Positions 1 to 6,331 of a stretch of DNA of 6,331 nucleotides are shown here, piece after piece. The notes under the pieces are model-generated. The model saw only the letters and a program-made list of their open reading frames with translations, did no database searches and had not been told where the DNA came from. The first letter of the stretch is position 1, and the number at the start of each line of letters is the position of its first letter. The position numbers and the translations under genes are program-made. Source of the stretch: an uncultured Bacteroidota bacterium (GTDB taxonomy: Bacteria > Bacteroidota > Bacteroidia > Chitinophagales > Chitinophagaceae); assembly GCA_903912405.1 (NCBI GenBank), contig CAIWHF010000011.1:1-6331 (forward strand), given 5' to 3'.

Positions 1-1
1 A

Positions 2-1777
2 ATCAATCAATTAACATCAGCGCTTGCTACTGCCTTAAAAGCTATAGCGCCTAATGTAATTAAAGTAGAAAATACTTCCGCATTTGATACTCTATTGGTG
101 CATGTGCCTGCAACAAAAACAATAGCTGCTTTAGCTAATGCAGCACATATAAACTTTAGGTATTTCAACGAAACACAACTTGGTATTTCATTAGATGAAA
201 CTACGAGCGTAGAAAATATCAATGCAGTTATTACTTTATTTGCGAAAGCTTACGAAGGAATAAATACAGCTGCAAACATTATTGATGCGTCTATGATTTC
301 AAGCGCTTTAGAAAGAACTAGTGCTTATTTAACGCATTCCGTTTTTAATAGTCATCATAGTGAAACGCAAATGATGCGCTATATAAAAAAATTAGAAAAT
401 AGAGATTTATCCTTAAATACCAGCATGATTTCATTAGGATCTTGCACAATGAAATTAAATGCAGCAAGTGAGATGATGCCGTTGAGCAATCCAAATTGGG
501 GTGCGTTACATCCATTTGCTCCTGCACATCAAACTTTAGGCTACCAAGAAATGGCCGATAAATTAAGTGCGTATTTATGTGAGATCACAAAATTTGATGC
601 TTGTAGTTTACAACCAAACAGTGGTGCTCAAGGTGAATATGCAGGTTTATTAACCATCAGAAATTATCACATCAGCAAAGGCGAGCATCATAGAGATGTT
701 ATGTTGATTCCAATTTCTGCGCATGGTACCAATCCTGCTTCTGCTGTTATGGCGGGTTATAAAGTAGTGGTGGTGAAAGCCCTTGAAAATGGATATATCG
801 ATATAGCTGACCTTAAAGAAAAAGCACAAGCACACGCAGCCAATCTTGCCGGTATTATGATTACTTATCCTTCAACCTATGGAGTGTATGAAGAAACGGT
901 TATAGAAATTACTGATTTAATTCATCAGTACGGCGGACAAGTATACATGGATGGTGCCAATATGAATGCGCAAGTTGGACTTACAGCACCGGGCTTAATT
1001 GGTGCAGATGTATGCCATTTGAATCTTCATAAAACATTTGCTATTCCGCACGGTGGTGGCGGACCAGGCATGGGACCTATTTGTGTAAAAGCACATCTTG
1101 CTCCTCACCTTCCAGGGCATGTACACGATAATAGTACGGTAACTGCTGTGTCTGCATCGCCTTATGGGTCTGCATCTATTTTACTAATCTCTTATGCGTA
1201 TATCTGTATGTTAGGTGCAGAAGGGGTAACTGATGCGACTAAGTATGCAATTTTAAATGCTAATTATATGCGCGCTCGCTTAGACAAAGCATATGATATT
1301 TTATATACCGGTGTAAGTGGAACTTGTGCGCATGAATTTATTGTAGACCTTCGTCCTTTTAAAGCAAGTGTTGGCGTAGAAGCGGAAGATATTGCTAAGC
1401 GCTTAATTGATTATGGCTTCCATGCTCCAACTATGAGTTTCCCTGTTGCCGGAACCATAATGATAGAACCTACAGAAAGTGAAGATAAAGCAGAGCTCGA
1501 TCGTTTTTGTGATGCATTATTAGCTATTCGTGAAGAAATAAAAGCGATTGAAAATGGAAGTGCTGACAAAGCAAATAATGTATTGAAGCATGCACCACAT
1601 ACACAAGCATTGGTTTGTAGCTCTTCTTGGGATAGACCGTATACAAGAGAGCAAGCAGCTTTCCCATTAGCTTATGTAAGTGAAAATAAATTCTGGCCAT
1701 TTGTATCTAGAATTAATAACACGCATGGCGATAGAAATTTAGTTTGTACGTGTGAGCCAACAGAAGCCTATATGTAA
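2..1777 (+). CDS. gcvP: Glycine dehydrogenase (decarboxylating), P-protein of the glycine cleavage system, C-terminal part (5' truncated by window edge)
   Basis: This PLP enzyme decarboxylates glycine and passes the aminomethyl group to the lipoyl arm of the H-protein, in the cytoplasm. The frame is open from base 2 with no start needed, so the gene begins outside the window; 591 residues are visible. Signatures in order, numbered from base 2, are GSCTMKLN from residue 146, then LNLHKTF with the expected PLP-binding lysine at residue 344 (codon 1031-1033), followed by the glycine-rich HGGGGPGMGP. The C-terminus has HGDRNLVCTC and ends in EAYM. About 250 residues follow the lysine, as in full-length P-proteins of roughly 950 residues, so about 360 residues are missing upstream. 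The fragment contains the end of the N-terminal half and the whole catalytic C-terminal half, which suggests the single-chain form rather than split GcvPA/GcvPB. I see no frameshift or lost key residue. A strong terminator follows 23 bp after the stop. Confidence 0.97.
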   Translation: MNQLTSALATALKAIAPNVIKVENTSAFDTLLVHVPATKTIAALANAAHINFRYFNETQLGISLDETTSVENINAVITLFAKAYEGINTAANIIDASMISSALERTSAYLTHSVFNSHHSETQMMRYIKKLENRDLSLNTSMISLGSCTMKLNAASEMMPLSNPNWGALHPFAPAHQTLGYQEMADKLSAYLCEITKFDACSLQPNSGAQGEYAGLLTIRNYHISKGEHHRDVMLIPISAHGTNPASAVMAGYKVVVVKALENGYIDIADLKEKAQAHAANLAGIMITYPSTYGVYEETVIEITDLIHQYGGQVYMDGANMNAQVGLTAPGLIGADVCHLNLHKTFAIPHGGGGPGMGPICVKAHLAPHLPGHVHDNSTVTAVSASPYGSASILLISYAYICMLGAEGVTDATKYAILNANYMRARLDKAYDILYTGVSGTCAHEFIVDLRPFKASVGVEAEDIAKRLIDYGFHAPTMSFPVAGTIMIEPTESEDKAELDRFCDALLAIREEIKAIENGSADKANNVLKHAPHTQALVCSSSWDRPYTREQAAFPLAYVSENKFWPFVSRINNTHGDRNLVCTCEPTEAYM

Positions 1778-1800
1778 GCAATGCTTGCTAGAAATAATAT

Positions 1801-1835
1801 AAAAATCCGAGTAGTGAAAGCTACTCGGATTTTTT
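1801..1835. terminator. Bidirectional intrinsic terminator between convergent gcvP and the rhodanese-thioredoxin operon
   Basis: The left arm AAAAATCCGAGTAG (1801-1814) and right arm CTACTCGGATTTTT (1821-1834) are perfect reverse complements, a 14-bp stem with the 6-base loop TGAAAG. The right arm runs into T1835 and the left arm begins with five A, so each strand reads a GC-containing stem followed by a U-tract. It sits between two converging genes, which fits termination in both directions. The stop codon of the minus-strand gene (1834-1836) begins inside the right arm. Confidence 0.9.
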
Positions 1836-2070
1836 ATTGTACATGTTTTTCAATAACATCACTTACGGCTAAAAGGATTTCGTAATCTATTGGTGGATGA
1901 TCACCGGGTACAATATCATAACGACCTATGGCTGCATATTGCATAGCAAATCGAGGAAGTCCTTGAATGTTGATTTCGTAATAAAAACCATCGGCTCGAG
2001 AATGAGGAACCACACTCACAAATAAGTTTTTTTTGTTTGCCGTAATATGGTCTGTGAAATGAGCAGGCAT
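1834..2070 (-). CDS. Small unrecognised protein (78 aa), translationally coupled to the rhodanese-thioredoxin gene
   Basis: I do not recognise a family. The ATG at 2070-2068 shares its A with the TAA stop (2072-2070) of the upstream gene. This TAATG arrangement is typical of translational coupling and is why I chose this start. The frame stays open upstream to 2136, but that would place 22 residues inside the thioredoxin domain of the other gene, so it is unlikely. The protein has no cysteine, no signal peptide and no membrane segment, so it is probably cytoplasmic. The N-terminus looks like beta-strands (NLFVSVVPHS, GFYYEINIQGLP), a Pro/Asp-rich turn (VPGDHPPIDYE) follows, and the end looks helical (LLAVSDVIEKHVQ). 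This would suit a small alpha/beta fold. Its stop codon lies in the terminator hairpin. The coupling suggests co-production with the exported redox protein, but I cannot assign a role. Confidence 0.75.
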   Translation of the reverse strand: MPAHFTDHITANKKNLFVSVVPHSRADGFYYEINIQGLPRFAMQYAAIGRYDIVPGDHPPIDYEILLAVSDVIEKHVQ

Positions 2071-2774
2071 TAGTTGATTTGTTTTTTTATAGCAGCTTCC
2101 ATTTCTTGTTCTTCTAAAATTCCTTCTGCCCTCCACACTTCTTTACCCTCTTTATACAAAATAAATGTTGGCATATGCAATACTTGTTGGTCTTGAATTA
2201 TTAACGTCTGAACGCCACCATCTACTTTAATAAAGTGTATTTTATTCGAAAATTGTTGTTGCATTTTTTTATATACAGGTTCCATTTTTCTGCAAGGTGG
2301 GCACCATGGCGCACCAATATCAACTAATACATAAGTAGCTGCTTTCAGCATTTCTTGATAGGCTGCAGGGGTGATTTGTACGGTATTATTATTACCCTCT
2401 ACTTCTTTGCCTTCTGCCCGCCAAGCCGTTATGCCGCCTTCCAATTCGTTTACTTCCGCAAACCCTTCTTTTCGTAATATAGCTGCAGCACGCTTACTTC
2501 TACCGCCGCTTAAGCAATATACATAAACTGGCTTGTTTTTATCTAATGCATTAATGCGCCTATTAAATTCTTCTCCATCTTGTATAGTAGCAAGCATTGC
2601 TCCTTTAATATGGCCTGAAGCAAATTCTTCTGCACTGCGCACATCTAAAAATTGCGCATTTTTATTTTGTAATCCCTTTTGAAAAGCTTCAACATCAACT
2701 GTTTGCGACTGCACACAAGCATTATGAACAAACAATAAATAGCAGCAAAATAAAAGAGAAAGCATTTTTTTCAT
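2070..2774 (-). CDS. Exported rhodanese-thioredoxin fusion protein
   Basis: Two catalytic domains lie in one 234-residue chain. Residues 1-20 form a signal peptide (MKK, a hydrophobic core, then HNAC). Cys20 could be a lipoprotein anchor, but His at -3 makes the lipobox weak, so periplasmic or lipid-anchored are both possible. Residues ~25-120 are a rhodanese domain with LDVR (43-46) and the active loop CLSGGRS with catalytic Cys87; this family moves sulfane sulfur between thiols. Residues ~130-234 are a thioredoxin fold with WCPPC (Trp157, Cys158, Cys161) and a cis-Pro motif MPT (Pro202). WCPPC is commoner in extracytoplasmic TlpA/ResA-like proteins than the cytosolic WCGPC. I chose the ATG at 2774 because it puts the positively charged n-region directly before the hydrophobic core; ATGs at 2825 and 2810 would give an oddly extended leader. 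GAGG lies a few bases upstream. It is the first gene of an operon with the small protein at 1834-2070. The exact substrate is unknown. Confidence 0.9.
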   Translation of the reverse strand: MKKMLSLLFCCYLLFVHNACVQSQTVDVEAFQKGLQNKNAQFLDVRSAEEFASGHIKGAMLATIQDGEEFNRRINALDKNKPVYVYCLSGGRSKRAAAILRKEGFAEVNELEGGITAWRAEGKEVEGNNNTVQITPAAYQEMLKAATYVLVDIGAPWCPPCRKMEPVYKKMQQQFSNKIHFIKVDGGVQTLIIQDQQVLHMPTFILYKEGKEVWRAEGILEEQEMEAAIKKQIN

Positions 2775-2866
2775 AGCCTCAAAAATAACTAAAAGGAATG
2801 TATTTTTCATGAATTTTATTATCAATATTATCGTAGTTTTATAAGTCTAAATTCTAATAACCAATC
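2775..2866. promoter_or_regulatory. Divergent intergenic region with promoters for both flanking genes (inferred)
   Basis: These 92 bp separate the start codons of the minus-strand rhodanese-thioredoxin operon and the plus-strand M1 peptidase, so each must be transcribed from here or from just inside the other gene. The stretch is very AT-rich. On the plus strand, TAGTTTTA at 2834-2841 resembles the Bacteroidota -7 element TAnnTTTG except for the last base, 25 bp before the ATG, but I see no matching -33 TTG. I see no convincing operator palindrome. The regulatory role follows from gene orientation; the exact sites are not established. Confidence 0.45.
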
Positions 2867-4843
2867 ATGAAAAGAGCTTTTCATTTACTTAGCCTTTTAC
2901 TAACTATAATAGTACTTCACATAAGTTTTCATGCTACAAGTTATGCTTGTCAACAGGCTACTACTAAAACCAATAAGAAATTATTAAAAACAACGATTGC
3001 AGATGCGCGCGAAGACTATTACGATTTAAAGTATACCAAGTTGTCCATTGCCATGAACAATACCAATACTAATATCGCCGGTTCGGTCGACTATAATGCA
3101 GTGGTAAGTAATGCGCTTATGAATGAATATGTCTTTGAATTGATGAGTACTTTACAAATTGATTCTATTTTTGTAAACAATCAATTATGTACCTATACAC
3201 GTAATGGTAATGTAGTTTCAGTGCCGCTTTCTAGTGCATTGACGGCTGGAACATTTTTTACAACAAAAATTGTATATCATGGTGCTCCAACAAGTGGTAC
3301 GGGCTTCTTTTCAGCAGGTATTAATACGATAGCTTCGCCTTCTTGGGGAAATAAAGTTACGTATACCATGAGTGCCTCTTATCATGGATTTGAATGGTTT
3401 CCATGCAAGCAATCGCTTAAAGATAAAATTGATTCTTCGAGTGTTTGGATAATCGTACCCGATACTTTAAAAGCAGGCAGTAATGGTTTATTAAATAAGG
3501 TTACGAGCCTTCCTAATAATTTAAAAAGATATGAGTGGTCTACAAAATATCCTATTGATTACTATTTAATTTCGGCAAGCGTGGCTAACTATGTAGATTA
3601 TTCTTATTACATGCATTTCGACAATAGTACCGATAGCATGCTGATACAAAATTATGTGTATAATAATCCTGCTACCTTGCCCAATTTTAAAGCAGTAATT
3701 GATAGTACCGGCTTAATGATCAATCAACTTTCCAATTTATTTGGGCGCTATCCTTTTTCACAAGAAAAGTATGGGCATTGCATGGCACCTTTAAGTGGAG
3801 GTATGGAACATCAAACCATGACAACCCTTGGCTTTTTTAGCGGCACCTTAGTGGTACATGAATTAGGTCACCAGTGGTTTGGAGATTATGTAACTTGTGA
3901 TAATTGGGGAGATATTTGGTTGAATGAAGGATTTGCTTCTTATGTAGAACAATTATTTGTGAATAAATTTTATACACCAGCAATAGCGTTCAATTATCGA
4001 ACGGCGGTGCATAATCGAGTAATGCAGCAAGCGGGTGGCACAGTATTCTGTAATGACACTACCGATGAGAATAGAATTTATGATAGTCGTTTGACCTATG
4101 ATAAAGGTGCCGCTGTTTTGCACATGCTTCGTTATTTAGCACCAAAAGATTCTTTATTTTTTGCCGGCATCAAAAATTATTTAAGCGCTCATGCATTTAG
4201 TACTGCAACAACAGGCGATTTAAAAGCTGCCTTAAGCACAGCGTATCAAAAGAACTTAGACACATTTTTCAATCAATGGGTGTATGGCGAAGGATATCCA
4301 ACCTACAGTGCAGAATGGAATCAACAAATCAATGGAAGCAATTATGATTTTGTTATAAAATTAAATCAAACTACTTCTATGCCATCTTCGGTTGCTGCAT
4401 TCAACTTGCCACTTCCGGTTTTATTAAGATCTCCTCAGGGCGATACCCTTTTGTATCTTCCTTTTAATACAGCAACAGCTACCTATAATTGGCCAACAAA
4501 CACGTTTACTAAAACGATCTCTTCAGTAGAAATAGATCCTTCTAATTGGATTGTAAATAAAACAGGTCCAATTATAAAGAATACTGCATTAGCTATATCC
4601 AATCTTGTAAATCAAACACTACAAATAGTGCCTAATCCAACTAAAGATTTTTGGCAAATTAGCCATGTTTCTGTTGGCACTCAATTGCAGTTGACTGATT
4701 TGAATGGAAAATTGTTATGGAATGAAATAGCAACTAGTGAGGAAATTCAAATTCCAGCAAAAAACCTTGTTCCGGGTATGTATGTGCTTACCGTGCGAGA
4801 TGCAAATGCAAGTCAACAAAGTATTCAAATAGTGAAAGAATAA
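2867..4843 (+). CDS. Secreted M1-family zinc metallopeptidase (aminopeptidase N-like) with T9SS type A sorting domain
   Basis: A 658-residue exported peptidase, expected to trim N-terminal residues from peptides outside the cell. Residues 1-27 are a signal peptide (MKRA then a long hydrophobic stretch), probably cleaved after SYA. Residues ~45-230 are the M1 N-terminal beta-domain. The catalytic domain has GGMEH at 311-315, in the place of the classical GAMEN exopeptidase motif. The zinc site HELGH has His331, catalytic Glu332 and His335, with the third ligand Glu354 in WLNE, exactly 18 residues after His335. TYDKGA supplies the likely catalytic Tyr411. Residues ~480-575 form a beta-rich domain ending in a DPSNW motif. 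There is no large helical C-terminal domain. Residues ~585-658 are a typical T9SS tail: VPNPTKDFW (588-596), LTDLNGKLLW, LVPGMYVLTV and a basic end. All key residues are intact. Its stop directly abuts the stop of porQ. Substrate specificity cannot be read from the sequence. Confidence 0.95.
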   Translation: MKRAFHLLSLLLTIIVLHISFHATSYACQQATTKTNKKLLKTTIADAREDYYDLKYTKLSIAMNNTNTNIAGSVDYNAVVSNALMNEYVFELMSTLQIDSIFVNNQLCTYTRNGNVVSVPLSSALTAGTFFTTKIVYHGAPTSGTGFFSAGINTIASPSWGNKVTYTMSASYHGFEWFPCKQSLKDKIDSSSVWIIVPDTLKAGSNGLLNKVTSLPNNLKRYEWSTKYPIDYYLISASVANYVDYSYYMHFDNSTDSMLIQNYVYNNPATLPNFKAVIDSTGLMINQLSNLFGRYPFSQEKYGHCMAPLSGGMEHQTMTTLGFFSGTLVVHELGHQWFGDYVTCDNWGDIWLNEGFASYVEQLFVNKFYTPAIAFNYRTAVHNRVMQQAGGTVFCNDTTDENRIYDSRLTYDKGAAVLHMLRYLAPKDSLFFAGIKNYLSAHAFSTATTGDLKAALSTAYQKNLDTFFNQWVYGEGYPTYSAEWNQQINGSNYDFVIKLNQTTSMPSSVAAFNLPLPVLLRSPQGDTLLYLPFNTATATYNWPTNTFTKTISSVEIDPSNWIVNKTGPIIKNTALAISNLVNQTLQIVPNPTKDFWQISHVSVGTQLQLTDLNGKLLWNEIATSEEIQIPAKNLVPGMYVLTVRDANASQQSIQIVKE

Positions 4844-5950
4844 TTATCGATTCCAATATTCATTTGCATAAGCAGTATTCCAATGAATTTTAGATAAGCT
4901 GCTCATTTTTGTGAATTTTTGTAAGTTGATATTTAAACCTATTTCAGTGAAGGGGTTACCGGTAGCCGTAAAGCTTCTTGCATAATTAAATTGAATTTTT
5001 TCTAGATCTAACATACATCCGAAAGAAAAACCAGCCATGCCTGCCGCATCTTTGAGCCCTAATTCTCCCCTGCGTAAATGATTGTAAGCCACACTAGCTG
5101 TAAACTTTTTATGTAAGTATATATTGGCTCCAAAAATAAAATGTCGAAATAATTTATCGGCGAAATATGATTTATTGGCAACTACATTCGTACTTCCTAA
5201 GAAACTACTCGTAACTATATCTGATGGATTGTTATATCGGATATCCCATTCGTATAAATGATGTATAGTTGCCATCAGGCGAACGGGTAAGTGCGCTAAA
5301 CGATGGCTAATGGCAATTTGCAAATCAAAAGGCAATGCACTTTTTGTTTCAAAAGATGTTAAGTAAAAACCCATATTTTTTGCAAGCAATGCAATATTTA
5401 ATAATTTGGCGGTATCGGTATACGTTACGCCTACATCTAATAAAGCGGCATTTGCATGTGCATTAGGGAGTTGAAGATTTGCATATTTTAGTTGAGCCCC
5501 ATAACGCCATTTGGTTGCATACGATCTAGAAGCGGTTAAACTTATTACTGAAGCGTTGGGTTGAAAAGTTGCATATACATTTCCTATATCGTCGGTAAGA
5601 TTGGTACTTCCGTAGTTGAAACTATGAATGCCTAAAGCAAAAGAAGTTTGTAGCGTTGCGCTATGATAGCCATACTGAAAATGATTTACAGCAATGTTAC
5701 TGTAATAATTATTTCGGTTGATGGATAATTGATTATGCAAAGAGGGGCGCATCAGAGAAGGATTCTGATCTACTAATCCAATATCTTCACTTGGATCTAC
5801 AATAGCAATGCCGCCTAAGGCTGTAGTATGTGCAGCACTCGATAATCGTAAGAATTCAAAAGAAAATTGCCCACCTACTACTTGTGCATTACCATAAACG
5901 GCAATACCACATGCTATACCTAAAAGTATAAAACGAAATTTTGAAAGCAT
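4844..5950 (-). CDS. porQ: Type IX secretion system protein PorQ
   Basis: A 368-residue outer-membrane beta-barrel protein. Residues 1-22 are a signal peptide, likely cleaved after GNA (before Gln23). The mature N-terminus begins VVGGQFSFEFLRLSSAA, followed by TALGG (43-47) and QNPSL (62-66), the N-terminal pattern I associate with PorQ. The rest is alternating short beta-strands with aromatic residues, as in FadL-type barrels such as PorV and PorQ. From family knowledge, PorQ works in the T9SS attachment complex with PorZ, PorU and PorV, which removes the sorting tail and anchors cargo at the surface. About 24 residues (from KFTKMSS) follow the last strand-like segment GLNINLQ, so the protein does not end on a terminal beta-strand. 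I prefer the ATG at 5950; an in-frame GTG lies two codons upstream (5956). It lies 33 bp downstream of fabI and is probably co-transcribed with it. A PorP/SprF-type protein or another FadL-like barrel is less likely. Confidence 0.85.
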   Translation of the reverse strand: MLSKFRFILLGIACGIAVYGNAQVVGGQFSFEFLRLSSAAHTTALGGIAIVDPSEDIGLVDQNPSLMRPSLHNQLSINRNNYYSNIAVNHFQYGYHSATLQTSFALGIHSFNYGSTNLTDDIGNVYATFQPNASVISLTASRSYATKWRYGAQLKYANLQLPNAHANAALLDVGVTYTDTAKLLNIALLAKNMGFYLTSFETKSALPFDLQIAISHRLAHLPVRLMATIHHLYEWDIRYNNPSDIVTSSFLGSTNVVANKSYFADKLFRHFIFGANIYLHKKFTASVAYNHLRRGELGLKDAAGMAGFSFGCMLDLEKIQFNYARSFTATGNPFTEIGLNINLQKFTKMSSLSKIHWNTAYANEYWNR

Positions 5951-5983
5951 GTTCACAAAACGATTAAGTGGGCAAAAAATTGC

Positions 5984-6331
5984 TTAACTATTTGCTTTTT
6001 GGATATCGGCAATGATAGCATCACTCACACCCGTGAAAGAGAAACCTCCATCATGGAATAAATTTTGCATAGTTACCATACGGGTATAATCGCTGAATAA
6101 TGTAAGGCAGTAGTTGGCACAAGCTTCTGCACTTGCATTTCCTAATGGTGACATTTTTTCTGCATAATCTAAAAAGGCATTAAAACCACTTACACCACTA
6201 CCTGCTGTAGTAACGGTTGGCGATTGTGAAATGGTATTTACACGTACTTTTTTATGTACACCATAGTGATAACCAAAGCTACGTGCAATGCTTTCTAACA
6301 ATGCTTTTGCTTCAGCCATATCATTATAACC
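5984..6331 (-). CDS. fabI: Enoyl-[acyl-carrier-protein] reductase (NADH) FabI, C-terminal part (5' truncated by window edge)
   Basis: FabI catalyses the last, NADH-dependent reduction in each round of type II fatty acid elongation, in the cytoplasm. The visible 115 residues are read from the right edge and the frame is open there, so the start lies outside the window; a full protein is about 260-275 residues. The catalytic pair is present: YNDMAEAK gives Tyr (codon 6328-6326) and Lys (codon 6307-6305), spaced seven residues apart as in the FabI Tyr-x6-Lys motif. KVRVNTISQSPT follows, with Ser-Gln-Ser-Pro-Thr where E. coli FabI has Ser-Ala-Gly-Pro-Ile, a form I associate with Bacteroidota. Further matches are SGVSGFNAFLDYAEKMSPLGN, the substrate-loop region, and the C-terminal HDGGFSFTG. 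The Tyr-x6-Lys spacing and the SPLGNAS segment separate it from FabG-like reductases. The ATG at 6319 is an internal methionine, not the start. No terminator separates it from porQ, 33 bp downstream. Confidence 0.93.
   Translation of the reverse strand, partial: GYNDMAEAKALLESIARSFGYHYGVHKKVRVNTISQSPTVTTAGSGVSGFNAFLDYAEKMSPLGNASAEACANYCLTLFSDYTRMVTMQNLFHDGGFSFTGVSDAIIADIQKANS

Noticed and set aside
7..222. Minus-strand open frame of 71 residues inside gcvP
   Set aside because: It lies antisense to a clearly coding, family-matching gcvP and has no recognisable features.
345..835. Two minus-strand open frames (345-527 and 650-835) inside gcvP
   Set aside because: Both are antisense to conserved P-protein sequence and have low-complexity, unrecognisable translations.
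2071..2136. Upstream extension of the small gene to an ATG at 2136
   Set aside because: It would overlap the end of the thioredoxin domain in another frame; the TAATG overlap at 2070 explains the start better.
2780..2787. Exact match to the Bacteroidota -7 element (TATTTTTG, minus strand)
   Set aside because: Transcription would start at or beyond the ATG at 2774 and there is no -33 TTG at the right distance. Such matches are frequent by chance in AT-rich DNA.
2775..2825. Longer start of the rhodanese-thioredoxin protein at 2825 or 2810
   Set aside because: It would put an extra hydrophobic stretch before the MKK signal peptide; the ATG at 2774 gives a normal leader.
4850..4884. Direct repeat ATTCCAAT (4850-4857 and 4877-4884)
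   Set aside because: It encodes two Trp-Asn pairs in the PorQ C-terminus; a short repeat within coding sequence with no sign of mobile or regulatory function.
5951..5956. GTG start codon for porQ at 5956
   Set aside because: An in-frame ATG two codons downstream is the more common start type and leaves a complete signal peptide.
5972..5983. Small inverted repeat GCAAAAAATTGC between fabI and porQ as a terminator
   Set aside because: The stem is only 4 bp and is not followed by a U-tract in the minus-strand transcript.

Overview
The window comes from an AT-rich genome of the phylum Bacteroidota. Three independent signs support this: a secreted peptidase with a C-terminal type IX secretion (T9SS) sorting tail, a PorQ-like T9SS outer-membrane protein, and a FabI fragment carrying the Bacteroidota-style Ser-Gln-Ser-Pro-Thr segment. 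The class or genus cannot be fixed from the sequence alone.

Layout from left to right. (1) Bases 2-1777, plus strand: the C-terminal ~60% of the glycine cleavage system P-protein (gcvP), cut by the left edge. (2) Bases 1801-1835: a perfect 14-bp hairpin with T-runs on both strands, a bidirectional terminator between gcvP and the convergent minus-strand operon. (3) Minus strand, 2774 down to 1834: a two-gene operon. It holds an exported rhodanese-thioredoxin fusion, followed by an unrecognised 78-residue protein whose start overlaps the upstream stop (TAATG). (4) Bases 2775-2866: a 92-bp divergent intergenic region that must hold promoters in both directions. (5) Bases 2867-4843, plus strand: a secreted M1-family zinc metallopeptidase with a T9SS type A sorting domain. 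(6) Bases 5950-4844, minus strand: porQ, whose stop codon directly abuts the peptidase stop codon. (7) Bases 6331-5984, minus strand: the C-terminal part of fabI, cut by the right edge, 33 bp upstream of porQ and probably in the same transcript.

Functionally, the window mixes housekeeping metabolism (glycine cleavage, fatty acid synthesis) with envelope and secretion functions. The clearest functional link is that a T9SS client (the M1 peptidase) lies next to a gene for a T9SS outer-membrane component (PorQ). The rhodanese-thioredoxin protein probably acts in the periplasm on thiols or sulfur carriers; its small partner is the only truly unknown gene here.

I looked for an undescribed system and did not find convincing evidence of one. 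There is no CRISPR array, insertion sequence, tRNA or rRNA gene, phage gene or defence gene. The most open question is the small coupled protein at 1834-2070.
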